DNA from: Plantago ovata
Taxonomy: Eukaryota > Streptophyta > Magnoliopsida > Lamiales > Plantaginaceae
Length of the DNA stretch: 64,000 bases
Reading direction: 5' to 3'
Assembly (NCBI GenBank): GCA_028274465.1
Contig: CM051456.1
Span: 47,235,011-47,299,010, forward strand
Part shown: one piece after another, positions 20,651 to 31,590 of the stretch
How the letters are laid out: each line of letters starts with the position of its first letter
Numbering within the stretch: the stretch's first letter is position 1
Notes under the pieces: model-generated
Databases searched by the model: none
What the model was told of the DNA's origin: nothing
What the model saw: the letters and a program-made list of their open reading frames with translations, nothing else
Position numbers and translations under genes: made by a program

Positions 20651-22155
20651 TGTTGGTCCCTTTAAACAACAATAAATTTATTTGATAGTCTTTTCAAATT
20701 TTCGTTGTTTAAAAACTTTCTCAGCAAGAGCTTATTACTTTTCAGTAATGAATTTGCTGATACTTAACTTTCTCAGCAAGTACTAGTTACTTTTCAGTAA
20801 CGAGTTTTACTGGTACTTTAAAAATAGAGTGCGGAAGTCTTTATACAATAAGTGCTTTTCAGTAAGTGCTTGTTTCAGCAAGTGGGCAGAGTGATAGTGT
20901 ACAGATAGATAAGCTTGCTGAAAACTAAATGCAGTAAGTAAATCACACAAACACTTTTTATAGTGGTCTCTGAGAGTGGCGTAATCTCTCAACTAATTCA
21001 CTTTGTCCTTTCTAGGACTGAATCCACTAAGATAAGTTTGAGGTTCCTTACAACACCTATCTAGAACGATTCTTCAGAAACCAAAGCACACTTGCTTCGT
21101 TTCCAACCTAACTAGAGAACGAAACTTTGTTCTCCACCAAACTTGGGACTTATAATCAGCAACAATATGCTTGATTAATTCCCCTTGAATTTCACGCCTG
21201 AAAAAGGGTGTTTATCAGTTAGAGAGGTTTGGGATGAGATGACTTGACTATAACTTATTCAGCTATACCAAGTAATCTAAGAAACAAAACTTGGAATACT
21301 TTGCAGTAAACAAGTTAAGTTATTTATGGTGTCAAGACTTGTTCTTGTTCGAAAGAAAGAACACTTAACTAATTTCTTAGCCGTGAATGTTCTACTTCTC
21401 CACAAGTAGCTTTTGTTTCAAGCTTTGAGTCTTGAAACGGATCAATAGGCAGTAAAGAGTGTGAAAGATGAGTGTTTAAGCACAAGTGAGAGTTTGATCA
21501 CGTTGTTGACACACTTCAACTCTTTGCCGGATGACCTCTATTTATAGTGAATCAAGCTAGCCGTTTGAATTTCAAATTTTAAGGCTTTGTTCCTTAAGAT
21601 GTCACTATCTTGCTTTTGTACTTTCATCATCGTCCTTCATTTGTCTTCTAGTCTTCATGTTCTTGGCATGCTTACTTTTGCATTTAATGTTCATTTGAAT
21701 GAAATTCAAATGTGAACGTTGGAGCGCAAATACAAGTACTTTCAGCAAGGAGGACACATATGTATTTCAGCAAGCGGTCAGTCTCAGTTCAGCAAGCACA
21801 ACCTACTCTGTCATATAGATTTTCACTTATGCAAGCTGTTGCTGAAATTTCCACTTTCTGAGCAACATGTGCCTTTGTAGATAGCATCTTCAGAAATCTT
21901 CTTAAGTCTTCAGTCTTCGATTTCTTCAAGTTTCTGAACGGTTCAAGTGCTTCAATAGTTCATTTGTATAAACAAAGTACATCATCAGCAAACTAAAGTA
22001 CCTAACTAGTACCTACACTGAGTCTTCAGCAAACGTTCATCTTTTACAATGTCTTTAAAATTCTAAATTCATATGGACCTTAAGAGTACTAGTTACTGGA
22101 CTTTCCTTAATTTAGCATGGTTAATGGCTCATCTAAATTTACAAGTTTCCTAACA
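20651..22155 (-). repeat. K: reverse copia LTR inserted in B
   Basis: A 1505-base complete LTR on the minus strand. The + strand reads TGTTGGTCCC at the left and TTTCCTAACA at the right, the reverse of the B and L LTR ends. No internal region is attached, so it appears to be a solo LTR. Flanks ATCTT (20646-20650) and CTCTT (22156-22160) are a four-of-five match to a target duplication. It carries the tandem GAAA-loop hairpins (20721-20801). It lies inside the gag of an element of its own family. Confidence 0.82.
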
Positions 22156-23462
22156 CTCTTGCAGTTAGAAACATGAAGAAATTCATCAGTAAGGAACTTG
22201 AGAGGCGAAAAGCAAAAGAGAAGCTGAAAAAGCATCTTAGTAACAGCTACCACAAGTACAAAAATGAAGCTAACTCGCTGAACAAACAAGCTCAGCATGC
22301 AAACTCCTCCGAAGAACCAGCAGTTGGTAATGATCTTTGCTTTTATTGCAAAAAACTTGGACACTTCAAAGCAAATTTCCCCTTACTGAAAGGGAAATCT
22401 GCTGAAAAGAAGAAGAAGTTCAAGAAGGCTTTGATTTTTGAATAAAAGAAAACGTTTCAAGAAAAAATCGATGCTCTTTGCATTGAAACAAGCTCTGAAG
22501 ACAGTGAGGTAGAAAGTTCAGACACTGAAGAAGAAGAAGCCACTCTAGACGTAGAGATAGGCAAGGAAGTATGTGGAATAGCTATGGAAGCTTATCCAGA
22601 TGTGTCAAACTACGAGTTCTGCCTCATGGTCGGTCAGGTAAATTGTCCTACCTCTGACTCTGATTCAGAAAGTGAAGATGACATTGACCTTGATAGAATT
22701 CAAGGAGAAATCGAAAGATTAGAGTAAACTCTAAGCAAACATCAAGAGAAACTACAAAATGCTGAACTTCTGACTAAGCAAACTACTGAAAAGTACGACT
22801 TGCTGAGCGTTGAGTCAGAAAAGAAGGATGCTGAAATATTGCATCTCAAGAAGTTAATTGCCGAAGCTATAAAGAAAAATGTTCAAATGGCAATAGAATT
22901 GGAAGAATATCATTCCTCAATTCTAAAGTTACTTGCTGAAATACAAGAAATGAAAAAGATGAAAGTCAATTTCAAATTTTATGCGGATGCTAGTAACACG
23001 CTGACTGAAATAAACTCTTCTATGAGAGATCCATCTCAGGAAGAAGGTTTAGGTGCCACGTATGAAGGTGATGATGTAATACTCTTGAGTATAGACAAAT
23101 CACCAATTACCTTTGTTCGTGCGACTGATAGTGGTCATCCAGAACTCTATCAATTTGGTCAATCTAAGGTTGCTGAAATAACCAATCAAGTACCTACGAC
23201 CGAAAAGCCCGTTGTTGCTACTCAAAGTAACAAGACTTTAAAAGGAAAACAGGTTGCTGAAAAGCAAACTGTTCAGAAAAAGGATGCCGTAAAGCATTCC
23301 ATCAAACAAGTTGTTGATAAGCAATTTGTTAAGACTAAAGGAAAAATTACTAAAAGTAATCAGAAGACCTTTGCTGACAAACCAGAATCAAATAAGGTTG
23401 CTGAGACAAAAGCTCAGCATACTCCGAAAAGTGGACTTGGGTTCAAAACCAAGCAAAATCAA
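22156..23462 (+). pseudogene. gag: gag of element B, C-terminal part with Cys-His box and coiled coil (fossil)
   Basis: It contains a Cys-His box of copia gag type, FYCKKLGHFKAN, near 22335-22380. A Glu/Asp/Ser-rich segment follows, with YEFCLMVGQVNCP near 22610-22650, typical in style of Sirevirus gags. A Lys/Glu/Leu-rich segment with heptad character (about 22690-22980) is probably a coiled coil, and then comes a Lys/Val/Gln-rich tail. It ends abruptly where an LTR piece of element F begins at 23463. The broken gene has several lesions. The order (zinc box, acidic stretch, coiled coil) supports assignment to the SIRE/Sirevirus branch. Confidence 0.7.
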
Positions 23463-23751
23463 CTGTGCCTTTGTAGATACCATCTTTAGAAATATTCTTA
23501 AGTCTCCAGTCTTCGAATTCTTCAAGTTTTTGAACGGTTCTAGTGCTTCAATAGTTCATTTGTAAAAACAAAGTACATCATCAGCAAACTAAAGCACCTA
23601 ACTAGTACCTACACTGAGTCTTTAGGAAACGTTCCTATTTTACAATGTCCTTAAAATTCTAAATTCCTATGGACCTTAAGAGTACTAGTTACTGGACTTT
23701 CCTTAATTTAGCATGGTTAATTGCTCATCAAAATTTACAAGTTTCCTAACA
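23463..23751 (-). repeat. Partial 3' LTR of F
   Basis: It matches the TGTTAGGAAACTTG end of the K and L LTRs over about 289 bases, in reverse orientation. It abuts the B gag fragment directly at 23462/23463. Confidence 0.82.
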
Positions 23752-23768
23752 AATTTCCCCCTTTTTGA
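23752..23768 (-). promoter_or_regulatory. Polypurine tract of F
   Basis: The sense strand reads AAAAAGGGGGAAATT immediately before the LTR start, as expected for a copia plus-strand primer. About 240 bases without a gene follow to the right. Confidence 0.8.
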
Positions 23769-24009
23769 TGTTAGCAATCCATGGCTAAATTAATTGTTAC
23801 CCTTTTAGAGGTTTCTGATGTTGAATAAATCAGTTGAATAATGCAAACATACTTAAATAATAAAACAGTAAGCATAAGTAGATTGCATAATCAAAAACCA
23901 ATAAGAGTCAAAAGTTTATTGCTGATAGTTATCTTTCAGTAAGTTTACAAGAAAGTTCAGAGATAACTACAAAAATAAGCAAACAAAAACAAACAAAGCT
24001 TTTACAAGG

Positions 24010-26011
24010 GACTTAAGCTATTCCAGCAGAAGATCTTCTCAGAATCTCCCTTACACTCTTCTCAGCAAGCGCAGAAAATTGAACACAGTCCTTCTCGTAA
24101 TCTTCAAGTAGCTTACGGACTTCAAGTTGAATAATCCTTGCATTCTTGCAGGCAGTATAATGATGGTTTTCACCATTCATTTCTTTGTAGTGAAGTACCC
24201 ACAAGTGCATGCCCCAATTGCTGGCATGGAGAAGTTGTCTATCTGAAATTACCTTGTTAGCATGAATCTTTCTTAACCAGAGAAGATCTTCTTCTTGATC
24301 CTTGGCAGTGAGATAAAAATACTCATAAGGAATCAAGACATATTTCTTCTTTGACTTCTTGGTTAAAGGATCATTGTAGTAAGCAGCATCTCGGTTTGAT
24401 TAAATTGGGCTCTTGATTCATTTTCTTGCCGATAGAAGTTCTTCTTACTAAAACTTCCAGATTCAGCCATTTTGCAGCAATGTTTCTTTGGTAGGGAGGA
24501 GGATCCCTTTCTTTTCTTTGCACTTTTAATTCAATCCAATTGTACATTTGATTCAGTACAACAGTTGGAAAGAAATCATTGACCAACACATCTTCCAGCT
24601 TTAAGACCCAGCAACCATGTGTGTTTCTGATCACATTTTGAGTTGTTTGCTCATTGTTGGTCTTTGTGTATTCAACGCCAGAACCAATGGCAATGTGGCT
24701 AGCCTCTTTTCTTCCTGTCTTTGCCTTCTTCTTCTTGACTTAGCATTTTGTTGATCTCTTGCTGAAGATCTTGAGTCAGATGTTCTTCTCCTTTTTGGAT
24801 TTGCTGAATTTCTCTCAGAATCTGTTTCAGCTCGTGTCTTTGAACTTTGCTCTCTTTCAGCAAGAGGTTCTCTGGGAGGTGGACCAGGCAGTATCAATGG
24901 CGCTTCAGCAGGGGTTTTCTTTACTCTTGAAGATTTTCTTTGTTTATCTCCCCCCTTACACATGGATTGCATCATTGGTTGAATGTGCAGAGAGAAAAAC
25001 TCATTGCAATTTTCAGCAAGAGTACTTAAGCTGTTGTATTTAAGAATAATTCCTTGCTGATCAGCAGTTGGCTTGGACAATTCTTCTTTAATACTCAACA
25101 AGTTCTCCTCATGTCTGCGCTTATTGTCGACTTTTTCTTCAATGAAAGTCTGAGCCTTTTCCAATGCAGTTTTAGCCAGTTTGAGTGCTTGAGTGACATC
25201 TTCTTCATAGGTTTTGTGGTGTAGACTTATGTCTCTCTGAGCTATGGTAAGAGAAGTAGTGCGTTTCAGCTAGTATCTTGCCAATATCAAGCGGACTTTC
25301 AGCAAGCAATGCATCATCCTCTTCTTGGCATGCTTTGTGAACAGCCATAAGTGTCTTAATTCTTGGAGTAAAATCCTCAATATTAGGAAACGGCACTAGA
25401 GAGGGAGTGAGTGAGTGAGCTTTGATCTGAGTAGCGAATTGATCATCATTTCTCAGCAAACGACTTCTTTCAGCATCTCCTTCATCATGTTCGAGAGATG
25501 GAGGAGGAATTGCAACCTCTGTGGGTTCAATTTTCTTTGTCAGTTCTTCTTCATTTGCTGAGAAGTTAAAGAGATCTTCTTTGTCATCAGATTCATCAAG
25601 GCTTCCTAAATCTTTAGCTTCAATCACTGGTGCTTGAGTGGTTGCTGAGGGAAACTCTTTTGACTCAACAACTGGAGTTTCACCAGCAGTAAGTGGAAGG
25701 GAGGGGACTTTCGTGTTCTTCACTCCTGAAGATTGAGCAATGTCTAGATTGTGCGTATGTCTAGCATGAATCTGTAGACTGTTTTGGAGTGCTCTTTGAT
25801 AATCTTCATCCATATCTTCATCATCAAGGTTTGGATCAGTGACCTTGGCATCAAGTAAAGCTAACTCGGCATCAGAAAGCTTGTTTTTGCCTAAGTGCAT
25901 TTCAGCACGCTTTTTGGCGTACTCTTCTTCAGTTTCAGCAACTTGTTCAGTTGCTTGAGTACTTGTCTCAGCAGGAGCAGGAGTGGATTCTTGATTTTGA
26001 CTGGGAGTTTG
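24010..26011 (-). pseudogene. Extra 3' ORF of F, distal half (fossil, function unknown)
   Basis: Several minus-strand reading blocks cover this stretch. The protein is charged and low in complexity. It has an acidic part (DDEDMDEDYQRAL, DESDDKEDLF), a Lys/Arg/Ser-rich part that looks like a nuclear signal (KRRRTSDSRSS, KSRRRRQRQEEKR), and a C-terminal part with helical stretches (LEVRKLLEDYEKD). It lies between pol and the polypurine tract, where Sirevirus-type copia elements keep an ORF sometimes called envelope-like. I recognise no enzyme domain and no convincing membrane segment. It is separated from its other half (38261-41376) by insertion of G. It is broken in several places. Confidence 0.55.
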
Positions 26012-28073
26012 TGTAAGAAAATATGGTCAGAGTTACCCCTAGGGTACGCAGCAAAATTTTAAAATTTTTCTTAACATACAGGTTAATTGATTATGCATAT
26101 GTCGTATATATATAAACACGTCAATTAGAAGACTAACCTTACTTCCAAAGCAGCTTCCAAGTCTTCGTAATATTCCGATGTATCTTCTCCTTCGTCGAAG
26201 TCGAAGATATCTGCAATACTCTCTATATCTGCAAGACAATAAGAGTTAGTTTCCAGCTCCTAGAACCTCAACCTTGGTATCCACGGATGAACAGCCTATC
26301 GGAAGAATGCTAGGATATTCTTTGTGTGACCAAGAAGATGGGGCGGCGATTCCTCCGGCAGAGGTGGCGCGCGCGCGTGGCTTTAGAGAGGAGGGGAGAG
26401 CTTTTATTTTCTCTAAGAAACTGGGTAGAATAACTGTGTGCAAAACTATATCTAAAGCTCTCTAATAGTCTACTATATATAGTAGTCTATAAAAGCCTAA
26501 AGCATAAGCAATTAGACTTCGTAAAGGAATAAGAATCTAATTCTTATCGCACAAGGAAACCAATATCAAGTCTAGATTCATTCCCAATCAAATCAAAACT
26601 CAATCAGGAAAATCTAACTTATCCCTTGGACTTCTAATAGAGGAAGGAGTCGAACTCCTTCCCCTACTCCTCCATGCGCGCGCGCGCCTCCTAGGGACAG
26701 TAGGTGGGTCCCAATTTTGGGACCCACTTTTAGTTCTAATGCAATTCAAACTCCAAGTAGATTTTTCCCAAGTGCATATGTTAATTCTAAATTAACATAT
26801 CCTTTCTAATCAAACCTCCATTATATTTCCAAAATATAATGTTTAATTGTATTTACATAAAATACAATTAATTAGCCAATTCAATTAATAATTCCAAATC
26901 ATTAATTGAGCCACCAAATATTATAATTAATTCCAAATCAATTATAATCCATCAATCATAATTAATTCCAAATTAATTGCGATTCCATCTTCAAGGATAT
27001 TCTGATAGACTGAATCACCACATAGTGTGACCCATAGGGCCTCACCGTATTAAGCAAGTCTTAGACTGGGCAACATGGAATTCCTAGACGGTTCCATTTG
27101 CAATATTAGTACGTGAGGACGTTTGAGAGGTTTCTCAAAGCTAACCCTTTCGTTGCGAAGCCTGTTGCGCTCAACGCGGCGATGGTAACGTCCCTTCATC
27201 TGACTTGCTCGAATGTATCTAGGATCGATGAAGTCTCTATCCCAATAATACATCCACGGGCGTCTCAGGGAGTTGCTTGGTTAAGATATACTTATGACCA
27301 TCATAATATATCATTTGCACTGGCCAGTGACTTTACCAACACAACTATGCAGACTATGAGCAGTGCTCTCCTGTGCTACACTTGAGAGATGAATCCTTCA
27401 CAGAATCACTTATCACATATCACATAATCCTGGATCGTGTCTTAGGTCAGCTGCTTATTCAGAGCTTACATCGACGGGTCCACCAAGAATATGGGGCAAC
27501 AAATGTGATGATAAAGTCCTGTAAGTACAAAGGACGAATGGCTTCACTTCGACAACTTACCGGTTCCATAGACACTTCGGTGTAGAGTATACATCGATGG
27601 GAGTGTCCGGTGGGTACTTCCATTGTTCGATAAAGCTTCTTCGAAAAACTATGCGCAGTTATGGGAACGTTTCTCGATTGTCCAACAATCCGTTCCGTGG
27701 CCGTGGGATCGGCTCACACTTGCTCCAACAAGTATAACCTCCACGCATATTAGTCTTGTCTGGTTCATTCAGACACCCACACCCGAGATGAACCTCGACT
27801 AGGGAGAGTTTGGGATAGATGATAACTCACATAGCTCCCACTATCTATGTGATCGGTCATCTATCCGAGGGGACATGTTTAATATCAATACAGACAGTAA
27901 TAAAGATATGACATGCTGCAGCCTGGTGTAATATAAATATGAAAGCGATACTCAATAGTAAAATGCAACAAACATATATTATATTACGTTGACCTGTGTA
28001 ATAGTACATATATGCTCTCTATAAGGGCACCATGCCCTTAGTAAGGACTGTCTCTAGGAAATATACACTATCA
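26012..28073 (-). repeat. 3' LTR of G (left copy)
   Basis: A 2062-base LTR nearly identical to 36208-38260. Its small frames (for example 26274-26465 and 27050-27585) recur in the other LTR and are not genes. A stretch at 26840-26990 is built of repeated AATTAATTCCAAAT-like motifs, and a short (CG)n run lies near 26677-26687. Confidence 0.94.
26470..26485 (-). promoter_or_regulatory. Palindromic TATA region of the G LTR
   Basis: CTACTATATATAGTAG is a perfect 16-base palindrome containing TATATATA, so it could serve as a TATA box on either strand. It is kept in the other LTR at 36666-36681. Confidence 0.5.
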
Positions 28074-28086
28074 ATCTCCCACTTGG
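28074..28086 (-). promoter_or_regulatory. Polypurine tract of G
   Basis: The sense strand reads CCAAGTGGGAGAT immediately before the LTR start TGATAG, the typical copia tract. Confidence 0.85.
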
Positions 28087-28087
28087 A

Positions 28088-31000
28088 CTAGAGCCAGTCA
28101 CCTTTATGCCTAATGCCCAAATTAGCATAATGTCTTAAGTGGACTTCCACTGATAAGACCTTGGTGAAAGGATCTGCCACGTTGTCCGTGGTAGAGACAC
28201 GTTCTATACTAACTTCTCCTCTATCTATAATCTCACGTATAACGTGATATTTTCTAAGTACATGTTTGTTCTTGTTTGTAGATCTAGGCTCCCTACCTTG
28301 AGCGACGGCGCCCATATTGTCACAATAAATCGTTATTGGACTGGGAGCAGGAACAACCCTCAATTCCTTCAAGAACTCTGAAATCCAGACAGCTTCTTTC
28401 GATGCTTCTGATGCAGCAATGTACTCGGCCTCTGTGGATGAGTCAGCAACCGTGGCTTGCTTAGAGCTCTTCCAACAGACAGCTCCTCCGTTCAATTTGA
28501 ATACGTATCCTGTCTGTGACTTAAAGTCATCAGGATCTGATTCAAATCCAGCGTCGACATACCCAGACATCTTTAATTCTGGTTCTCCACCAAACACCAA
28601 GAACATCTCTTTAGTCCGTCTAAGGTACTTAAGAATGTTCTTCACAGCAGTCCAGTGAGGTACTCCTGGATTCTGTTGGTGTCGACAAGTGACACTAAGC
28701 GCATATGCCACATCGGGCCTTGTGCAATTCATTGCATACATTATAGACCCTACTGCCGAAGCATAGGGCACACGACTCATTGCATTTCTCTCTTCATCAG
28801 TTTTAGGACCATCCTTAACTGATACGAAAATCCCATGCCTAGCTGGGAGAAAGCCTCTCTTTGAGTCGTCCATCTTATAACGCTTCAGTATTTTGTCGAT
28901 GTAGGTGGACTGTGTCATTCCTAACATCCTCTTGGATCTATGTCTAAAGATCTTGATCCCTAGGATGTAGTTCGCTTTACCCAAGTCCTTCATCGAGAAG
29001 GTACTTGATAACCAAACTTTAGTCTCTTCTAGCATAGAGACATTGTTTCCCATGATCAAAATGTCATCTATATAAATGATCATGAAAACAACTCCTTTGT
29101 CGCTGTGTCTCGCGTAGACACAGGGATCTTCCTTGCTTCTGATGAAGTCAAACGATTTGACAGCTTCATCAAAGCGGATATTCCAGCTCCTTGACGCTTG
29201 CTTTAGCCCATAGATGGATCTTTGTAATTTGCATACAGCAGTTGGCCTGGTTTTACTAATAAAACCTTCCGGCTGTACCATATAGACCTCTTCCTCAAGG
29301 TTGCCATTGAGGAAGGCTTTCTTTACATCCATCTGCCAGATTTCATAATCATAGTAGGCAGCTATCGCAAGTAGAATCCGAATGGACTTCAATTTTGCTA
29401 CCGGTGAAAAGGTTTCATCGTAATCGATGCCATACCTTTGCGTGTAGCCTTTCGCCACAAGCCTAGCTTTGTGCATTTGTACCTTGCCATCGGCATCTGT
29501 CTTTCGTTTAAAGACCCATTTGCACCCAATTGGTCTAACCCCTTGGGGCAAGTCTACCAAGTTCCAAACTTGGTTCTGGTACATTGAATCCATTTCTAAT
29601 TCCATGGCCTCTTGCCATTTGTCTGAGTCAATATCAATTATTGCCTCTTTGTAGGTCTCGGGATCTTCCCGATCTGATAAACCGACATCAAGTTCACTGA
29701 TGTCTTCTATCATAAGGCTTTGCTTCTGAGGTCCTCTTAGGATCCTCTTCGACCTACGGAGCTCGACTTGTTCTAGTGCTTTTCTTTTCTGGCTTCGTGT
29801 AACACGAACATTATTAGTGGGTACTGATGCAGCTGGTCGTTGGGCGCGACCCTGTTCCCTTGCGGGAGGCTGCTCTTGTGAAACTTGTTGCACAGGTTGG
29901 TTGACAACGGGTTCTATTGGTGTGGTTTCAACTGTTGACCTAATCACAGGACTCCCATTGACTATGACATGCCTAGCAAGTGTCATATCATCACCCTTGT
30001 CTGCTTCGAAAGCTCCCACTGAACTTGAGTCCAAATCAGAAGATTTAGAGACCTCATGTTCGCGCGTGTCAAAGTCTTGAATTTCTTCAAGTTCTATCAT
30101 ATCATCCAACCTCTCTTCTTCGAGGTATTCAGCTTCTAAAAACTTCACGTTTCTAGACACGATCACCTTGTGATCTTCAGCATGATAGAATTCATAGCCT
30201 CTCGTCTGACGAGGATAGCCTATGAAATATACTTTGACACCCTTGGCATCTAACTTATCAGTGAGCATCAGCTTGACTATCGCAGGACAGCCCCAAGGTC
30301 TAAGATAGCCTAGTGAAGGCTTCTTTCCCTTCCACAACTCGTAAGGAGTTTTCTCCAATGATTTAGATGGTACACGGTTCAGAATGTAGATTGCAGTTTG
30401 TAGTGCAGATCCCCACAGATAATTTGGAAGAGTCGAGAATCCAATCATTGATCTTACCATGTCTAACAGGGTTCGATTCCTCCGCTCAGACACACCATTT
30501 AAATGTGGTGTTCCAGGAGGAGTCCATTGCGATTGAATTCCATTTTCCTTCAAGTAGTCGATAAATTCTTCACTAAGGTATTCACCTCCTCGATCTGATC
30601 GAAGAGTCACCATCCTTAGGTTCAATTCATTCCCGACCTCATTCCTAAACTCCTTGAATTTCCCAAAGGTCTCGGATTTATTCTTTATAAGATAAAATAT
30701 ATCCATACCTTGAGAAATCGTCAGTAAAGGTAACGAAGTAAGGATAACCCCCACGCGCATGGACTTTAAAAGGTCCACATACATCGGTATGTATGAGCTC
30801 TAAGCAGCGAGTGACACGAACACCTTGTCCAACAAAAGGTATGTTCGTCATCTTACCCTTAACACAAGATTCACATGTTCCATATGATTCAAAATCAAAT
30901 GGTTCTAAGTAGTCCAACTTTCTTAGTCTTTGAATCCGTGTTTCATTGATATGGCCTAGCCGACAATGCCATAGATAAGATGGATTATTCTTCCTACTTG

Positions 31001-31590
31001 AAGACGGTTGTTTGTTATGTATTTGAAATAAAGGTAGACTACTTTGCAAAATATATAAACCATTCATCAAGCGAGCTTTTCCATAATACTGATCATTTAA
31101 TGAAAAATAACAAGTATTATTCGCAAATCGAAAGGAAAAACCCATATTGTCTAACAATGGAATGGAAATAATATTTCTGACAATGGATGGAACAAAATAA
31201 ACATTATCAAGTTCTAAACATTGTCCCGAAGGTAAATCTATCTTGCTGCGTCCAACGTGTTTGGCTTCAACTAGATTGCCGTTCCCAACATGCAAGTCCA
31301 TTTCACCTTGCTTGACTAGCCTGTGATCAATTAGCCCCTGCACATTATTACAAATGTGTGAGCCACAGGCTGTATCTAATACCCAACCATTGGAGTCAAA
31401 AGTAGTCATGTTCATTTCAATAACAAACATACCTGAGCCAGAAGCTGATGACTTCTTAGCTTGATCTGCCCTAAGCTTTGGGCAATCTTTCTTCCAATGT
31501 CCTTTCTGCTTACAGAAAAGACATTCATTTGTGCGCACCGTTCCGCTTCTCTTTTAACTTCCTTTTATGGTTCGGACGCTTAGGCTTATC
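28088..31590 (-). pseudogene. gag-pol: pol region of G: Cys-His box, protease, integrase, RT, RNase H (fossil)
   Basis: Reading right to left, there is a gag Cys-His box CLFCKQKGHWKKDC near 31480-31525 and a protease with WVLDTACGSHICNN near 31370. The pre-integrase zinc motif is HCRLGH with CESCVKGK (about 30850-30970). The integrase core has [10 protein letters not shown] and further on LRSDRGGEY and [16 protein letters not shown] runs from about 29650 to 28900, with [14 protein letters not shown]-like and [10 protein letters not shown] motifs and the YIDDI catalytic box near 29061-29075. RNase H has [11 protein letters not shown] near 28413-28445. This is the standard Ty1/copia order (integrase before RT). 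The enzymes would copy the RNA in particles and integrate the cDNA. Long stretches are still open; about two breaks. Confidence 0.9.

Noticed and set aside
24010-25900. A possible host gene for a nuclear, charged protein
   Set aside because: It lies next to a copia polypurine tract and LTR, continues on the far side of inserted element G, and occupies the post-pol slot of a Sirevirus-like element.
27050-27585. Frames repeated at 37229-37564 that look like a duplicated small gene
   Set aside because: The duplication is simply the two LTRs of element G; the frames are noncoding LTR sequence.
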